DNA of 34,573 nt from JBBAGE01 sp041655055 (GTDB taxonomy: Bacteria; Pseudomonadota; Alphaproteobacteria; Rhodobacterales; Rhodobacteraceae), in contig JBBAGE010000006.1 of the NCBI GenBank assembly GCA_041655055.1, positions 1 through 34,573 on the forward strand. Direction: 5' to 3'. Of the stretch, positions 25,134-33,858 are shown piece after piece. Below the pieces are notes generated by a model, which worked only from the letters and a program-made list of their open reading frames with translations, did not search any database and was not told where the DNA came from. The stretch's first letter is position 1, and the number at the start of each line of letters is the position of its first letter. Position numbers and translations under genes: made by a program.

Positions 25134-25936
25134 GGTCTGCGAAAATCCCAAAGGGCGATGATAAAGAATACCACCGCCATGGTGCCCATCACCGCCGGGC
25201 CGATATGGGCGGGAAACTGGTTGAAGCCCAATAATACGCCGCGCAAACTATCGACTGCATAGGTAATGGGATTGACCTGAATGGCCATCACCAGCCATTC
25301 GGGATAAACAACGCTGGTTTGGGAACGCGACAGCGCCGGATCAAGCGGGAATATCGAACTCGATGTGAAATAAAGCGGCAGGATGATCGTATTGGAAAAT
25401 ACGCCAAACCCTTCGAAACTGCGCACCCGGTTCGCCAAAATCACCCCAAAGGATGTCAGCCCGAATGACAGCAAAAACATCAACCCGATTGCGGTCAGCC
25501 CTTGGGTAACGGTAAAGGTAATATCGGCAAAACGTGCCAAAATCAGCACGATACTGCCATGCATGGTCGCAACCGTGCTGCCGCCCAGGATTTTACCAAA
25601 TAACACCAGCCAACTTGGCATCGGCGAAACCAGAACTTCGCGCAGAAAACCGAATTGTCTGTCCCAGATCACGGATACCGCAAACAGGATCGACGTATAC
25701 ATGATATTAAGGATGATCACTGCCGGAAATAGAAACTGCACATAGGTATAGGGCACGACAAAGCGCACCTCGCCATAAACTTCGCCCCGGAAATAGGGAT
25801 TAAGCCCAATACCCAGCACCAATAGCCAAATCAGCGGGCGGCTGATTCCGCCCACCATTTGCCCGCGATCGCGCATGGCGCGCATGACTTCGCGTAGCCA
25901 GATCCCGTAAACGCCGCGCAGCAGCCTGATCATCAT
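25130..25936 (-). CDS. ABC-2 type permease of the PQQ alcohol dehydrogenase system (PedC-like)
   Basis: The 268-residue inner-membrane protein has about six helices and the ABC-2 domain pattern: N-terminal RGVYGIWLREVMRAMRDR, then SRPLIWLLVLG, MYTSILFAVSVIWDRQFGFLREVLVSPMP (coupling-helix region near residue 83) and the C-terminal NPITYAVDSLRGVLLG motif. This domain is usually an exporter. Relatives beside PQQ dehydrogenases are called PedC-type alcohol transporter permeases, with the ATPase and binding protein also linked. It overlaps both neighbours by four bases. Base composition is lower in GC than the flanks. Confidence 0.87.
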   Translation of the reverse strand: MMIRLLRGVYGIWLREVMRAMRDRGQMVGGISRPLIWLLVLGIGLNPYFRGEVYGEVRFVVPYTYVQFLFPAVIILNIMYTSILFAVSVIWDRQFGFLREVLVSPMPSWLVLFGKILGGSTVATMHGSIVLILARFADITFTVTQGLTAIGLMFLLSFGLTSFGVILANRVRSFEGFGVFSNTIILPLYFTSSSIFPLDPALSRSQTSVVYPEWLVMAIQVNPITYAVDSLRGVLLGFNQFPAHIGPAVMGTMAVVFFIIALWDFRRP

Positions 25937-26898
25937 GTCCGCCCCATTCGCCTGATATCCGGCCCGGTCTTCTTTTGGGTGTTGTCGCGCAAATCCTGGC
26001 CTGTCAATGATATGAAAACGCTTGCCAGACTTGATGTCTGGGTTTCAACCCGGCTAAGTCGGTGGCCATAATTGGCCATAAAGGCGCGGATTTCCGCATC
26101 ATCGCGCATGGGCAATACTAATTCACCATCCGGCAAATGCCGGATATGAGGAAATGCCGCGGTAATATCGCTGGCCACTGCATCGTCACGCGGCATGATG
26201 CGCAACAGATTTTCGCCATGGGCGGCTTTTAATTCTGCGGGGGTGCCTTCGGCCACGCGTTTACCGTGATCCAGGATCAATATCCGACTGCAGCCCTCCA
26301 TTTCTTCAAGGTAATGGGTGGTGACAAGCAGGGTTAATCCGGTTTCGCGGCGCAAATGTTCCAGATAGCCCCAGATCTTCATTCGAGTTTGGGTGTCAAG
26401 CCCGGTGGTGGGTTCATCCAGAAACAACAATTTCGGACCATGCATCAGCGCCCGCGCAATTTCCAGCCGCCGCCGCATACCACCGGATAATTGTCTTACA
26501 ACACTGTCACCCCATTTTTCCAACTCAACCAATTCCAAAAGATGATTGATCTGCGCAATTCTTTCGCGTTTGGGCATGCCGTAAACAAGGCCATGAAATT
26601 CCAGATTTTCAATCACGCTAAGCCGGTCATCCAGGCTTGAATCCTGAAACACCACGCCAATTGTTGCCCGTGCGGCCGCGGGTCTGGTCAGGGCATCAAT
26701 TTCCGCAATACGCACCGATCCAGTATCGGGTTTTTGCAATGTGCATAAAATATTGATCAGCGTGGTTTTACCCGCGCCATTGGGGCCCAGAACGGCAAAG
26801 CTTTCACCTTCGGCAATTGCCAGGTCAATCGTATCAAGGGCCTGCGTTCCGCCGATATTGCAAGACAGGTTTTTGACCTCGACCGCGTATTTCACCAT
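25933..26898 (-). CDS. ABC transporter ATPase of the PQQ alcohol dehydrogenase system
   Basis: The 321-residue ATPase has Walker A GPNGAGKTT (about residue 38), Q-loop VVFQDSS, signature LSGGMRRR, Walker B LLFLDEPTTGLD and H-loop TTHYLEEME, and a C-terminal extension after residue 230 as in ABC-2 drug/alcohol ATPases. It drives the PedC-like permease. The stop overlaps the permease start by ATGA, and it follows the protease-fold gene by 15 bases, so the group looks like one transcript. Confidence 0.9.
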   Translation of the reverse strand: MVKYAVEVKNLSCNIGGTQALDTIDLAIAEGESFAVLGPNGAGKTTLINILCTLQKPDTGSVRIAEIDALTRPAAARATIGVVFQDSSLDDRLSVIENLEFHGLVYGMPKRERIAQINHLLELVELEKWGDSVVRQLSGGMRRRLEIARALMHGPKLLFLDEPTTGLDTQTRMKIWGYLEHLRRETGLTLLVTTHYLEEMEGCSRILILDHGKRVAEGTPAELKAAHGENLLRIMPRDDAVASDITAAFPHIRHLPDGELVLPMRDDAEIRAFMANYGHRLSRVETQTSSLASVFISLTGQDLRDNTQKKTGPDIRRMGRT

Positions 26899-26913
26899 TG
26901 CCGCACTTTCTAT

Positions 26914-27513
26914 TTAATAGCCGGTGCCAATTGCATCGAGCAGTCGCGCCGATAATCCTGTGTCGAGCCAGAGCAGCATCGCCGCCACGATCAATACTGT
27001 AAAGACCGGCGCGGCACGCGTGATCCGCCGTTCCTGTGCGGGCCATGCCGCGATCAAAAACAGCCGCCCCGTCAGCAGCGGCAGCGGTAGCGCGTTCAGC
27101 ACCACGGATGCCACGGTGATGACCTGAAATTCGTTCAAGATCAATGCGATGAATGCCCCCGCCGTCCCGCCGATCCACGCAAGAATTGCGGGGCGCAGCA
27201 GGTCCGCAAGCGGGACCAGCGCCAGCGTTGCGATCAGGCTGGCCACCGCGCAGAGCACCAGCTTCCATCGGCGTATACCATTCATCTGCATGGGTAAAAT
27301 CCAGCCGATCCGGAACATGATCGACATCACCAGCCCCCATAGCGACAGATGCGCCATTGGATTGGGCGTGAGCCGCCCGGCCTGACGTGGGGCACGCGCG
27401 CCCAGCAATGTCGCCGCGCCTGCCAAAATGATGCCATGTGCGGCCGCGAATATCAGATAGGCCAGAATACGGGTGAAGATTTGTTGCAACGTCAAATCGT
27501 TCAAAAGATTCAT
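26914..27513 (-). CDS. Site-2-protease-fold (M50 family) membrane protein, metal site lost
   Basis: The 199-residue protein has about six helices. The stretch GRLTPNPMAHLSLWG followed by GWILPMQMN (about residues 47-78) matches the S2P family pattern G-R-L-T-L-N-P-x-x-H-x-D-P-x-G and GWAKPVPVN, which identifies the fold. The HExxH metal motif is replaced by HGIIL (residues 26-30), and the third ligand Asp of the LDP motif is Ser57. The zinc site is thus absent, and a proteolytic role is unlikely. It may bind or present a membrane substrate, or be a remnant. It lies upstream of and probably in the same transcript as the PQQ-linked ABC genes. Confidence 0.7.
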   Translation of the reverse strand: MNLLNDLTLQQIFTRILAYLIFAAAHGIILAGAATLLGARAPRQAGRLTPNPMAHLSLWGLVMSIMFRIGWILPMQMNGIRRWKLVLCAVASLIATLALVPLADLLRPAILAWIGGTAGAFIALILNEFQVITVASVVLNALPLPLLTGRLFLIAAWPAQERRITRAAPVFTVLIVAAMLLWLDTGLSARLLDAIGTGY

Positions 27514-27669
27514 CCACGACCTCGTTCACAACGGCGCCTGTTTGCAGCGTAGCGGTTTGCCGGGCGCAACGGCAACAGCGCCATCAGGCGCGGCGCAATT
27601 CGGCGCGCGGGATCGCAACACGCGTGGCGCGACCGAGGATATCAAGCAGCACCCAGACCCGCTGATCGG

Positions 27670-28662
27670 GTGCGATCTGTTGGACCGAGGCGACGAAATC
27701 GGCCCGATGATGTCACCGTCGTGCGGCTTAGCAGTGCCAATATCAAAAGCTATGCGCGCCACGATATCATCCCCGTATCCCATGCCGTGCCCGATCCGCA
27801 GGTCTGGAATTACCGCGTGGGCGTGGGCGATATCCTGAGCATCGATGTGTTTGATCACCCCGAACTGACACTGCCCGCCGGGCCGCAGCGCAGCGCAGCG
27901 GAATCGGGGTTTCGGGTGCAGGCGGATGGCACGTTCTTTTACCCCTTCGTGGGGCAGGTGACCGCGCGCGGGCGCGCGCCCGAAACCATCCGCGAAGAAT
28001 TGCGCGCGCGGTTGGCCGAGTATATCCCCGATCCGCAGCTTCAGGTACGCGTGGCCGCGTTCAATTCGCAGGCCATCGTCGTGGCAGGCGAGGTCGAACA
28101 GCCCAACCGCCAGCCGCTGACCACCGTGCCGCTAACGGTGCTTGAGGCCGTGAACGCCGCAGGCGGGATGCGCGATACGGCCGATGCGGCGCGGGTTTCG
28201 CTGCAGCGGGGCGGGCGGATTTACAACATCAACCTTGAACAATTCACCACCGGCGACGTGCTGCGCAACAACCCGATCCTGCGCGCGGGCGATGTGGTGT
28301 CGGTCCCGCGCCGCGAACTCGCCGAGGCCTATCTGCTGGGGCAGGTGGTCCGGCCTGCGACCATCGATCTGTCGCGCGACCCGGTGACCCTGACGCAGGC
28401 GTTGACCCGGCAGGGGGGCTTGCAGGAATTGCGCGCCGATGCGCGCGGCGTGTTCGTATTTCGCAGATCCGGCGCGGGGATTACCGTGTTTCAGCTTGAA
28501 GTGGATTCGCCCACCGGGTTGGTGCTGGGCACCGAATTCCAGCTTGCACCCAATGATGTGGTCTATGTGACGCGCTCGCCGCTCGGCAAGTGGAATGACA
28601 CGATCACGCGGATTCTGCCCTCGATCTCGATCGCGGACAGAATCGATGATATCGGCATCTGA
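27670..28662 (+). CDS. wza: Wza-type polysaccharide export protein, 5' end uncertain
   Basis: This 330-residue outer-membrane channel protein has the Poly_export/SLBB layout of E. coli Wza: YRVGVGDILSIDVFDHPEL (49-67), FRVQADGTFFYPFVG, repeated SLBB-type domains, and the C-terminal amphipathic helix RSPLGKWNDTITRILPSISI that forms the membrane barrel. The expected N-terminal signal peptide and lipobox Cys are missing. The frame opens only at GTG 27670 after a stop at 27550; the first credible Wza-like residues are DDVTVVRL. The +1 neighbouring frame is open across 27473-27838 with better codon use before about 27715, consistent with a one-base deletion, but its residues do not look like a signal peptide. 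Role: capsule export channel. Confidence 0.75.
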   Translation: MRSVGPRRRNRPDDVTVVRLSSANIKSYARHDIIPVSHAVPDPQVWNYRVGVGDILSIDVFDHPELTLPAGPQRSAAESGFRVQADGTFFYPFVGQVTARGRAPETIREELRARLAEYIPDPQLQVRVAAFNSQAIVVAGEVEQPNRQPLTTVPLTVLEAVNAAGGMRDTADAARVSLQRGGRIYNINLEQFTTGDVLRNNPILRAGDVVSVPRRELAEAYLLGQVVRPATIDLSRDPVTLTQALTRQGGLQELRADARGVFVFRRSGAGITVFQLEVDSPTGLVLGTEFQLAPNDVVYVTRSPLGKWNDTITRILPSISIADRIDDIGI

Positions 28663-28666
28663 CGGC

Positions 28667-29107
28667 ATGTTTCAAAAGATTCTCGTGGTTTGTGTGGGCA
28701 ACATTTGCCGCTCTCCGGTGGGGGAGCGGTTGTTGGCGGCGAAATTGCCGCAATTGACGATCACTTCGGCGGGCATCGGGGCGCTGGTGGGGCATGGCGC
28801 CGATGAAACCATGTCCGCAGTGGCGCAGGCGCGTGGCCTGTCGCTTGACAGGCACCAGGCGCGCCAGTTCACGGCGCAGATGGGCGGGGAAGCGGATCTG
28901 ATTTTGGTGATGGAGCCAGGCCACCGGCGTGAAATTCTGCGCGCATCGCCCCAGTTGGGGGGCCGGGTGATGTTGTTCGATCAATGGAACGGCGCACGCG
29001 GCATTGCCGATCCTTACCGGCACAAGGCCGATGTGCATGAACAGATTTTTACCGAGCTGACCTCCGCCGCCGATGCCTGGGCCGCGCGACTGGCGCCGAA
29101 GGGATAA
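28667..29107 (+). CDS. wzb: Low-molecular-weight protein tyrosine phosphatase (Wzb)
   Basis: The 146-residue protein has the P-loop VCVGNICRSP (Cys and Arg of the CX5R pattern, near residues 8-15) and the general-acid loop DPYRHKAD near residue 115. It dephosphorylates the Wzc kinase tail, the normal partner. ATG 28667 stands four bases after the wza stop; the gene is followed by wzc after three bases. Confidence 0.92.
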   Translation: MFQKILVVCVGNICRSPVGERLLAAKLPQLTITSAGIGALVGHGADETMSAVAQARGLSLDRHQARQFTAQMGGEADLILVMEPGHRREILRASPQLGGRVMLFDQWNGARGIADPYRHKADVHEQIFTELTSAADAWAARLAPKG

Positions 29108-29110
29108 GAT

Positions 29111-31294
29111 ATGAGTTCCGCCCCCGACATGCTCGCAACCGATGATGAAATCGATCTGGCCGATCTGTTCTGGCGGCTTTGGGCGGGCAAGAAATGGATC
29201 GTGGCGTTTACCTTTGTGGCCGCCGTCATAGGGGTGATCGTGGCCATGGGCACGCCGCCCACCTATCGCGCCGATGCCCTGCTGCAGCTTGAGGAAAAAT
29301 CCGGCCAGCTTGCCCTGCCCACGGCGCTGAGCGATCTGGCAGGCTCAGAACCGCGCAGCGTGACCGAAATCGAAATTTTGCGTTCGCGGCTGGTGCTGGG
29401 GCGCGCGGTGGCCGATGCGCATCTCGATTGGGAAGTGGTGCCCAACACCCTGCCACTGGTCCTTAATGCGGTGGTGCAACTGGGCGTGCCCCTGCCCGAA
29501 ACCGGGCTGCTTGACCCCTATGTGCGGGATGGCGAATCGCTAGAGATCGACCTGCTGGAAGTGCCGCGTCACTGGATCGATATGCCGATCGTGCTGCGCG
29601 TGGCCGGGGCGGGCAGCTATGTGCTGGATTTGCCCGATGGGCGCAGCCTGTCGGGCAATGTGGGCGATACGCTGATCGATGCCGATCTTGGTTTTGCGCT
29701 GAGCATTACCACCCTTGACGCCCCGCCCGGGCGCGAATTTACCCTGCGCCATTTGTCGGAAATGGGCGCGATCAAGGCGCTGCGCGAACGGCTGTCGGTG
29801 TCGGAACGTGGCCGCCAGACCGGGATTTTGGAACTGGGGCTGACGGGTCCGAGTGCGGCGCTGGCCGAACGTGATCTTGATGCGATCACTCAGGCCTATC
29901 TGCGCCAGAATATTTCGCGTTCCGCCGCCGAGGCCGAAAGCAGCCTTGCCTTTGTCGAAAGCCAACTGCCCGAGGCCGAGGCCGCCGTGCGCGCAGCCCA
30001 ACAGGCGCTGAACCAATACCGCCAGGAACAGCAGGCGATCGATCTGGGGTTCGAGGGGCAAAGCCTGCTGACCCAGATCAGCGGGCTTGAGGCCGAATTG
30101 ACCCGGCTCGATAATCAGGAAACCGCGCTGGCCGAACGCTACCGCCCCAGCCATCCGGCCTATCAGACGTTGCTCAGCACCCGCGCCCGGGCCGAGGCCC
30201 GTCTGGCCGAACTGCGCAGCCAGATCGAGGGCCTGCCCCAGACGCAACTGGCCGTATTCAACCTGACCCGCGATGTCGAACTGGCGCAGGAAGGTTATGT
30301 CCAGCTGCTGAACCGCGCGCAGGAATTGCGGGTTTTGCGCGCCAGCACCATCGGCAATGTGCGTATCGTCGATCAGGCCCGCACCGCGCCCCAGCCGATT
30401 GCGCCGCGCAAATCGATGATGCTGGCGCTCAGCCTGGTTCTAGGCGCGATTGCGGGGGTCGGATTCGTGCTGATCCGCAATCTGATGCGCCGGGGCGTGC
30501 AGGGTGCCGAACAGCTTGAGGCAATGGGCCTGCCGGTCTTTGCCACGATCAACCTGCTGGCCGATGCCGCCGATCAACGCAAACGCAAGGGTAATCTGCC
30601 GCTGCATGCACTGACCCATGGCGACGAGCTGGCGATCGAGGGGCTGCGTTCGCTGCGCACCAGCCTGCATTTTGGGCTGCTCGATGCGCAGACCCGCACG
30701 ATTGCGGTGACCAGCTCGGCGCCGGCGGTGGGTAAGTCGTTTATCGCGACCAATCTGGCGGTGGTCGCCGCGCAGGCGGGGCAAAAGGTCTGTCTGGTCG
30801 ATGCCGATCTGCGGCGCGGCCGTCTGCGGCGCTATTTCGATGTGCCCAAAGTCCATCGCGGCCTGTCGGAATATCTCAGCGGTGAGGCGTCGCTCGATGA
30901 TATTCTGGTTCCCGGCCCGGTCGAGGGGATGTTTTTCCTGCCCACCGGCCAATTCCCCCCGAACCCGTCCGAATTGCTGATGCGTGATCGGTTTCAGGGG
31001 CTGCTGGCCGAGCTTGACAGCCGGTTTGATCTGTCATTCCTCGATACGCCGCCGGTGCTGGCGGTGACCGATCCGATGATCATCGCGCGCTCGGTCGGGG
31101 CCACGATCGTGGTGGCGCGTTTCGACCAGACCCCCTTGGGCGAGGTCGAGGCCGTGCAGCGCCAGTTCATGAACGCGGGGTTGCGGATCAATGGCGCCGT
31201 GCTCAATGCCTATGACCCCCGCCGCGCGCGCGCCCGCGCGGGCTATGGCTATAGTTACCGCTATGAATACAAGCGCGACGATCGGGCGGGCTAG
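29111..31294 (+). CDS. wzc: Wzc-type polysaccharide co-polymerase and tyrosine kinase
   Basis: The 727-residue inner-membrane protein has an N-terminal Wzz domain (helix at residues 31-53), a long periplasmic part, coiled-coil-like helices (about 270-420), a second helix near 440, and the BY-kinase domain: Walker A SSAPAVGKSF (about 536), Walker A' LVDADLRRGR (about 564) and Walker B SFLDTPPVL (about 643). The tail has five Tyr alternating with other residues (YGYSYRYEY), the autophosphorylation cluster. With Wza and Wzb it controls chain export. The gene ends three bases before the convergent galE. Confidence 0.92.
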   Translation: MSSAPDMLATDDEIDLADLFWRLWAGKKWIVAFTFVAAVIGVIVAMGTPPTYRADALLQLEEKSGQLALPTALSDLAGSEPRSVTEIEILRSRLVLGRAVADAHLDWEVVPNTLPLVLNAVVQLGVPLPETGLLDPYVRDGESLEIDLLEVPRHWIDMPIVLRVAGAGSYVLDLPDGRSLSGNVGDTLIDADLGFALSITTLDAPPGREFTLRHLSEMGAIKALRERLSVSERGRQTGILELGLTGPSAALAERDLDAITQAYLRQNISRSAAEAESSLAFVESQLPEAEAAVRAAQQALNQYRQEQQAIDLGFEGQSLLTQISGLEAELTRLDNQETALAERYRPSHPAYQTLLSTRARAEARLAELRSQIEGLPQTQLAVFNLTRDVELAQEGYVQLLNRAQELRVLRASTIGNVRIVDQARTAPQPIAPRKSMMLALSLVLGAIAGVGFVLIRNLMRRGVQGAEQLEAMGLPVFATINLLADAADQRKRKGNLPLHALTHGDELAIEGLRSLRTSLHFGLLDAQTRTIAVTSSAPAVGKSFIATNLAVVAAQAGQKVCLVDADLRRGRLRRYFDVPKVHRGLSEYLSGEASLDDILVPGPVEGMFFLPTGQFPPNPSELLMRDRFQGLLAELDSRFDLSFLDTPPVLAVTDPMIIARSVGATIVVARFDQTPLGEVEAVQRQFMNAGLRINGAVLNAYDPRRARARAGYGYSYRYEYKRDDRAG

Positions 31295-31297
31295 GGG

Positions 31298-32314
31298 TTA
31301 CGCCCCGTAGCCCTGCGGATTATCCCTCTGCCAGCGCCAGTGATCGGCCAGCATTTCCGGCAGGCCCCGTTCCGCCCGCCAGCCCAGATCGGCTGCGGCC
31401 TTGGCCGGATCGGCCCAGCATTGGGCTGTGTCGCCGGGCCGGCGCGGCGCAATTTCATGGGGCAGGGGGCGGCCGATGACGGCTTCAAGCCCGTGGATCA
31501 CGTCGCGCACCGAATGCCCGTGCCCGGTGCCCAGATTCCACAGATGATGCCCCGGTTGTTCCGCCAGATAGCGCATCGCCGCCAGATGCCCCTGCGCCAG
31601 ATCCATCACATGAATATAATCGTGCACGCCGGTGCCGTCGGGCGTGGGGTAATCATCGCCAAACACCGCCAGCGCCGGGCGCCTGCCCACGGCGACCTGC
31701 ACCGCGTAGGGGATCAGATTGGCCGGCGTGCCCAGCGGGTCTTCGCCAATCCGCCCGCTGGGATGGGCACCTGCGGGGTTGAAATAGCGCAAGACCGCCA
31801 CCGACCAGCGCGGATCGGCCGCGCAAAGATCATTCAGCATCTGTTCGACCATCAGCTTGGATCGGCCATAGGGGCTGGCGGGCTGGCCAACGGCGCTTGT
31901 TTCGGTCAGCGGCATCACCTCGGCATCGCCGTAAACCGATGCGGTCGAACTGAACACCAGCCGGAACACGCCGGCTGCGGCCATGGCGCGCGCAAGCGTC
32001 ATGCTGCCGCCAAGATTGACATCGTAATAATCGAGCGGCTTTTCCACGCTTTCGCCCACGGCCTTGAGCCCGGCGAAATGCAAGACGGCATCCACCTTGT
32101 GATCCGCGAAAATCCGCCCCAGCAGCGCCGCATCGCGCACATCGCCGCGATAAAGTTGCGCAGCCCGCCCGGTGATTTCGTGCACGCGTTCCAGCGCCCT
32201 GGGTGAGCTGTTGGTGAAATTATCGAGGACGATCACCTCGTGCCCGGCCTCAAGGCAACACAGCAACACATGCGAGCCTATATATCCGGCGCCCCCGGTC
32301 AGAAGAATGGTCAT
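31298..32314 (-). CDS. galE: UDP-glucose 4-epimerase
   Basis: The 338-residue enzyme has the NAD-binding GGAGYIGSH (residues 7-15), DVRD, the Ser/Tyr-Lys catalytic set (SSTASVYG and SPYGRSKLMVEQ, near residues 119-155), and FNPAGAHPSG. It interconverts UDP-glucose and UDP-galactose and provides galactose for the polysaccharide exported by the adjacent Wza/Wzb/Wzc. ATG 32314 is preferred over the longer frame because the Rossmann motif follows at once. Confidence 0.92.
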   Translation of the reverse strand: MTILLTGGAGYIGSHVLLCCLEAGHEVIVLDNFTNSSPRALERVHEITGRAAQLYRGDVRDAALLGRIFADHKVDAVLHFAGLKAVGESVEKPLDYYDVNLGGSMTLARAMAAAGVFRLVFSSTASVYGDAEVMPLTETSAVGQPASPYGRSKLMVEQMLNDLCAADPRWSVAVLRYFNPAGAHPSGRIGEDPLGTPANLIPYAVQVAVGRRPALAVFGDDYPTPDGTGVHDYIHVMDLAQGHLAAMRYLAEQPGHHLWNLGTGHGHSVRDVIHGLEAVIGRPLPHEIAPRRPGDTAQCWADPAKAAADLGWRAERGLPEMLADHWRWQRDNPQGYGA

Positions 32315-32361
32315 GGATGCTCCGCTTTCAATTCGTTCGGCAAAATGGCGGGCATTGCAGC

Positions 32362-32390
32362 TTTTCACAACCCCCGGTTTCGCGTATAAT
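32362..32390 (+). promoter_or_regulatory. Sigma70-type promoter of the GST gene
   Basis: TTTTCA (32362-32367) and a perfect TATAAT (32385-32390) are separated by 17 bases, ending 34 bases before ATG 32425. It is the clearest housekeeping promoter in the window. Confidence 0.65.
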
Positions 32391-32424
32391 CAAACATCTG
32401 GCCACAGCGACACAAGCAAGTGCC

Positions 32425-33126
32425 ATGTCCCTTCGTGTTTATACATTCGGCCCGCAATGGGGCCTTCCTGCGGGGGGGCCGTTTGATATGAAGCTGTTGT
32501 CCTGGCTGCGGTTGGCGGGCATTCCCTATGAACAGGTCACGGAAAACGATACGCGTAAAGCGCCGAAAAAGAAAAACCCCTGGGTTGAACTGGATGGCGA
32601 GGCCATTGGCGATTCCGAAATCATCATTGACGTGTTGACGTGCAAACATGGCGTGACCCTGGATGACGGGCTAAGCCCCGAACAACACGCCATCGGCCAT
32701 GCCTGGCGGCGCAGCTTCGAGGAACATTTCCATCAGGCCCTGGAATGGGAATTGCTGGTGCACGAAGCGGGTGCCGCGCATATGCGGGCATATCTGCGGC
32801 CCTTTTTGCCGCCCGTGATCGGGGGCGCGGTCTTTCGCATGATGCGTGGCCAGATGGCAAAGCAGCTTTATGCCCGCGGTATCGGCAGGCATGCACCCGC
32901 GATCATTGCCGCCAAGGGCAAGGCCGATCTGGATGCTTTGGCGGCCTTTCTCGGTGATCGCCCCTATCTTTTGACGGACCGCCCGACATCCTATGATGCG
33001 GCGGTATTCGGCCTGATATGCCCGGTTGTCTATTGGTCGATGCAGACCCCGATCGCGCAATATGCCCGCACGATCGCGCCGGTGAAAGCCTATTGCGACC
33101 GGATGAAGGCGCGCTGCTTTGGCTAG
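32425..33126 (+). CDS. Glutathione S-transferase-fold protein, Fax/metaxin-like
   Basis: The 233-residue protein has an N-terminal thioredoxin-like domain (FDMKLLSWLRLAGIPYEQV near residues 20-38, then KKNPWVELDGEAIGDSEIIIDVL), which is the Faxc/Tom37-type GST_N pattern, and an all-helical C-terminal domain with LLTDRPTSYDAAVFG near 182. Relatives are found in many Rhodobacterales without a known substrate. No catalytic residue can be assigned. Monocistronic with its own promoter; it converges on the racemase gene with a two-base gap. Confidence 0.8.
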   Translation: MSLRVYTFGPQWGLPAGGPFDMKLLSWLRLAGIPYEQVTENDTRKAPKKKNPWVELDGEAIGDSEIIIDVLTCKHGVTLDDGLSPEQHAIGHAWRRSFEEHFHQALEWELLVHEAGAAHMRAYLRPFLPPVIGGAVFRMMRGQMAKQLYARGIGRHAPAIIAAKGKADLDALAAFLGDRPYLLTDRPTSYDAAVFGLICPVVYWSMQTPIAQYARTIAPVKAYCDRMKARCFG

Positions 33127-33128
33127 GA

Positions 33129-33761
33129 TCACGCCAGCAGCGCGCGCAATTTGCGCACCGCGCTATGGGGTGTGGTATAAACCGGCAGGCCGGTTTCCTC
33201 GGCCACCAAAGGCGCGGCGCGTGCCAGGCTGAATTGCGCCAGCGCAATCGCATCGCAACCCGCCAGATCGCGCGATGCTGCCACGGCCAATGTATCGTGG
33301 CGGGCCAGATCCCCCTGGTCCATCGCCGCAAGCGCGCCTTCGGCCAGTTTCAGCGTAAGCTGTGTCGCGGCAGGAAATTCGGGCGGCATGGACCGCAGCG
33401 TTTCCGCGAATGTCGCCAGCAGGCCGATATTGCTGCCTGCATCGGCGATTTCCTCGATCATCGCTTCATTGGGTTTGAGCACGGGGATATCCGCATGCGC
33501 GGCCTTGACCGCATCGATCGCCGGGCCAAAGGCCGAACAGGTGAACAAAATGCCATCCACCCCGGTGCCGCGCGCATAGTCGGTCAGATCCAGAAAACGT
33601 TGGGTCATTGCGGGCGTCAGCCCCCCATCGCGCGCCAGATCGGCCGACAGGCTGTCATCAAGCAGGTTCATCAGCACCGCTTCGGGCCACAATTCAGCGA
33701 AAGCGGCCATGATCGGCGGCGGGGAATGGCGAAGGGCATGGATCAGGGCAATTCGCGCCAT
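33129..33761 (-). CDS. Asp/Glu racemase-superfamily protein
   Basis: The 210-residue protein has the first-lobe Cys motif FTCSAFGPAI (Cys near residue 75) and the second-lobe motif IALAQFSLARAAP (near 177), where Gln sits at the position of the second catalytic Cys of classic two-Cys racemases. The family also includes hydantoin racemases and maleate isomerases, so the reaction is open, and with one Cys a true racemase is doubtful. It may share a transcript with the upstream FMN reductase (97-base gap). Confidence 0.75.
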   Translation of the reverse strand: MARIALIHALRHSPPPIMAAFAELWPEAVLMNLLDDSLSADLARDGGLTPAMTQRFLDLTDYARGTGVDGILFTCSAFGPAIDAVKAAHADIPVLKPNEAMIEEIADAGSNIGLLATFAETLRSMPPEFPAATQLTLKLAEGALAAMDQGDLARHDTLAVAASRDLAGCDAIALAQFSLARAAPLVAEETGLPVYTTPHSAVRKLRALLA

Positions 33762-33858
33762 GGCGGGTATCCTTTGTCAACGTGGGCTGCGCGCGCGCAG
33801 TCGGCGCAGTTAAAACACCCAATGGCGCGGGGATTCAATGCCCTTCACCCCTGCCGTC

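Noticed and set aside
33787..33800. CTGCGCGCGCGCAG palindrome as a regulatory site
   Set aside because: Alternating CG is common in this genome, and it lies between two co-oriented genes with no promoter signs.
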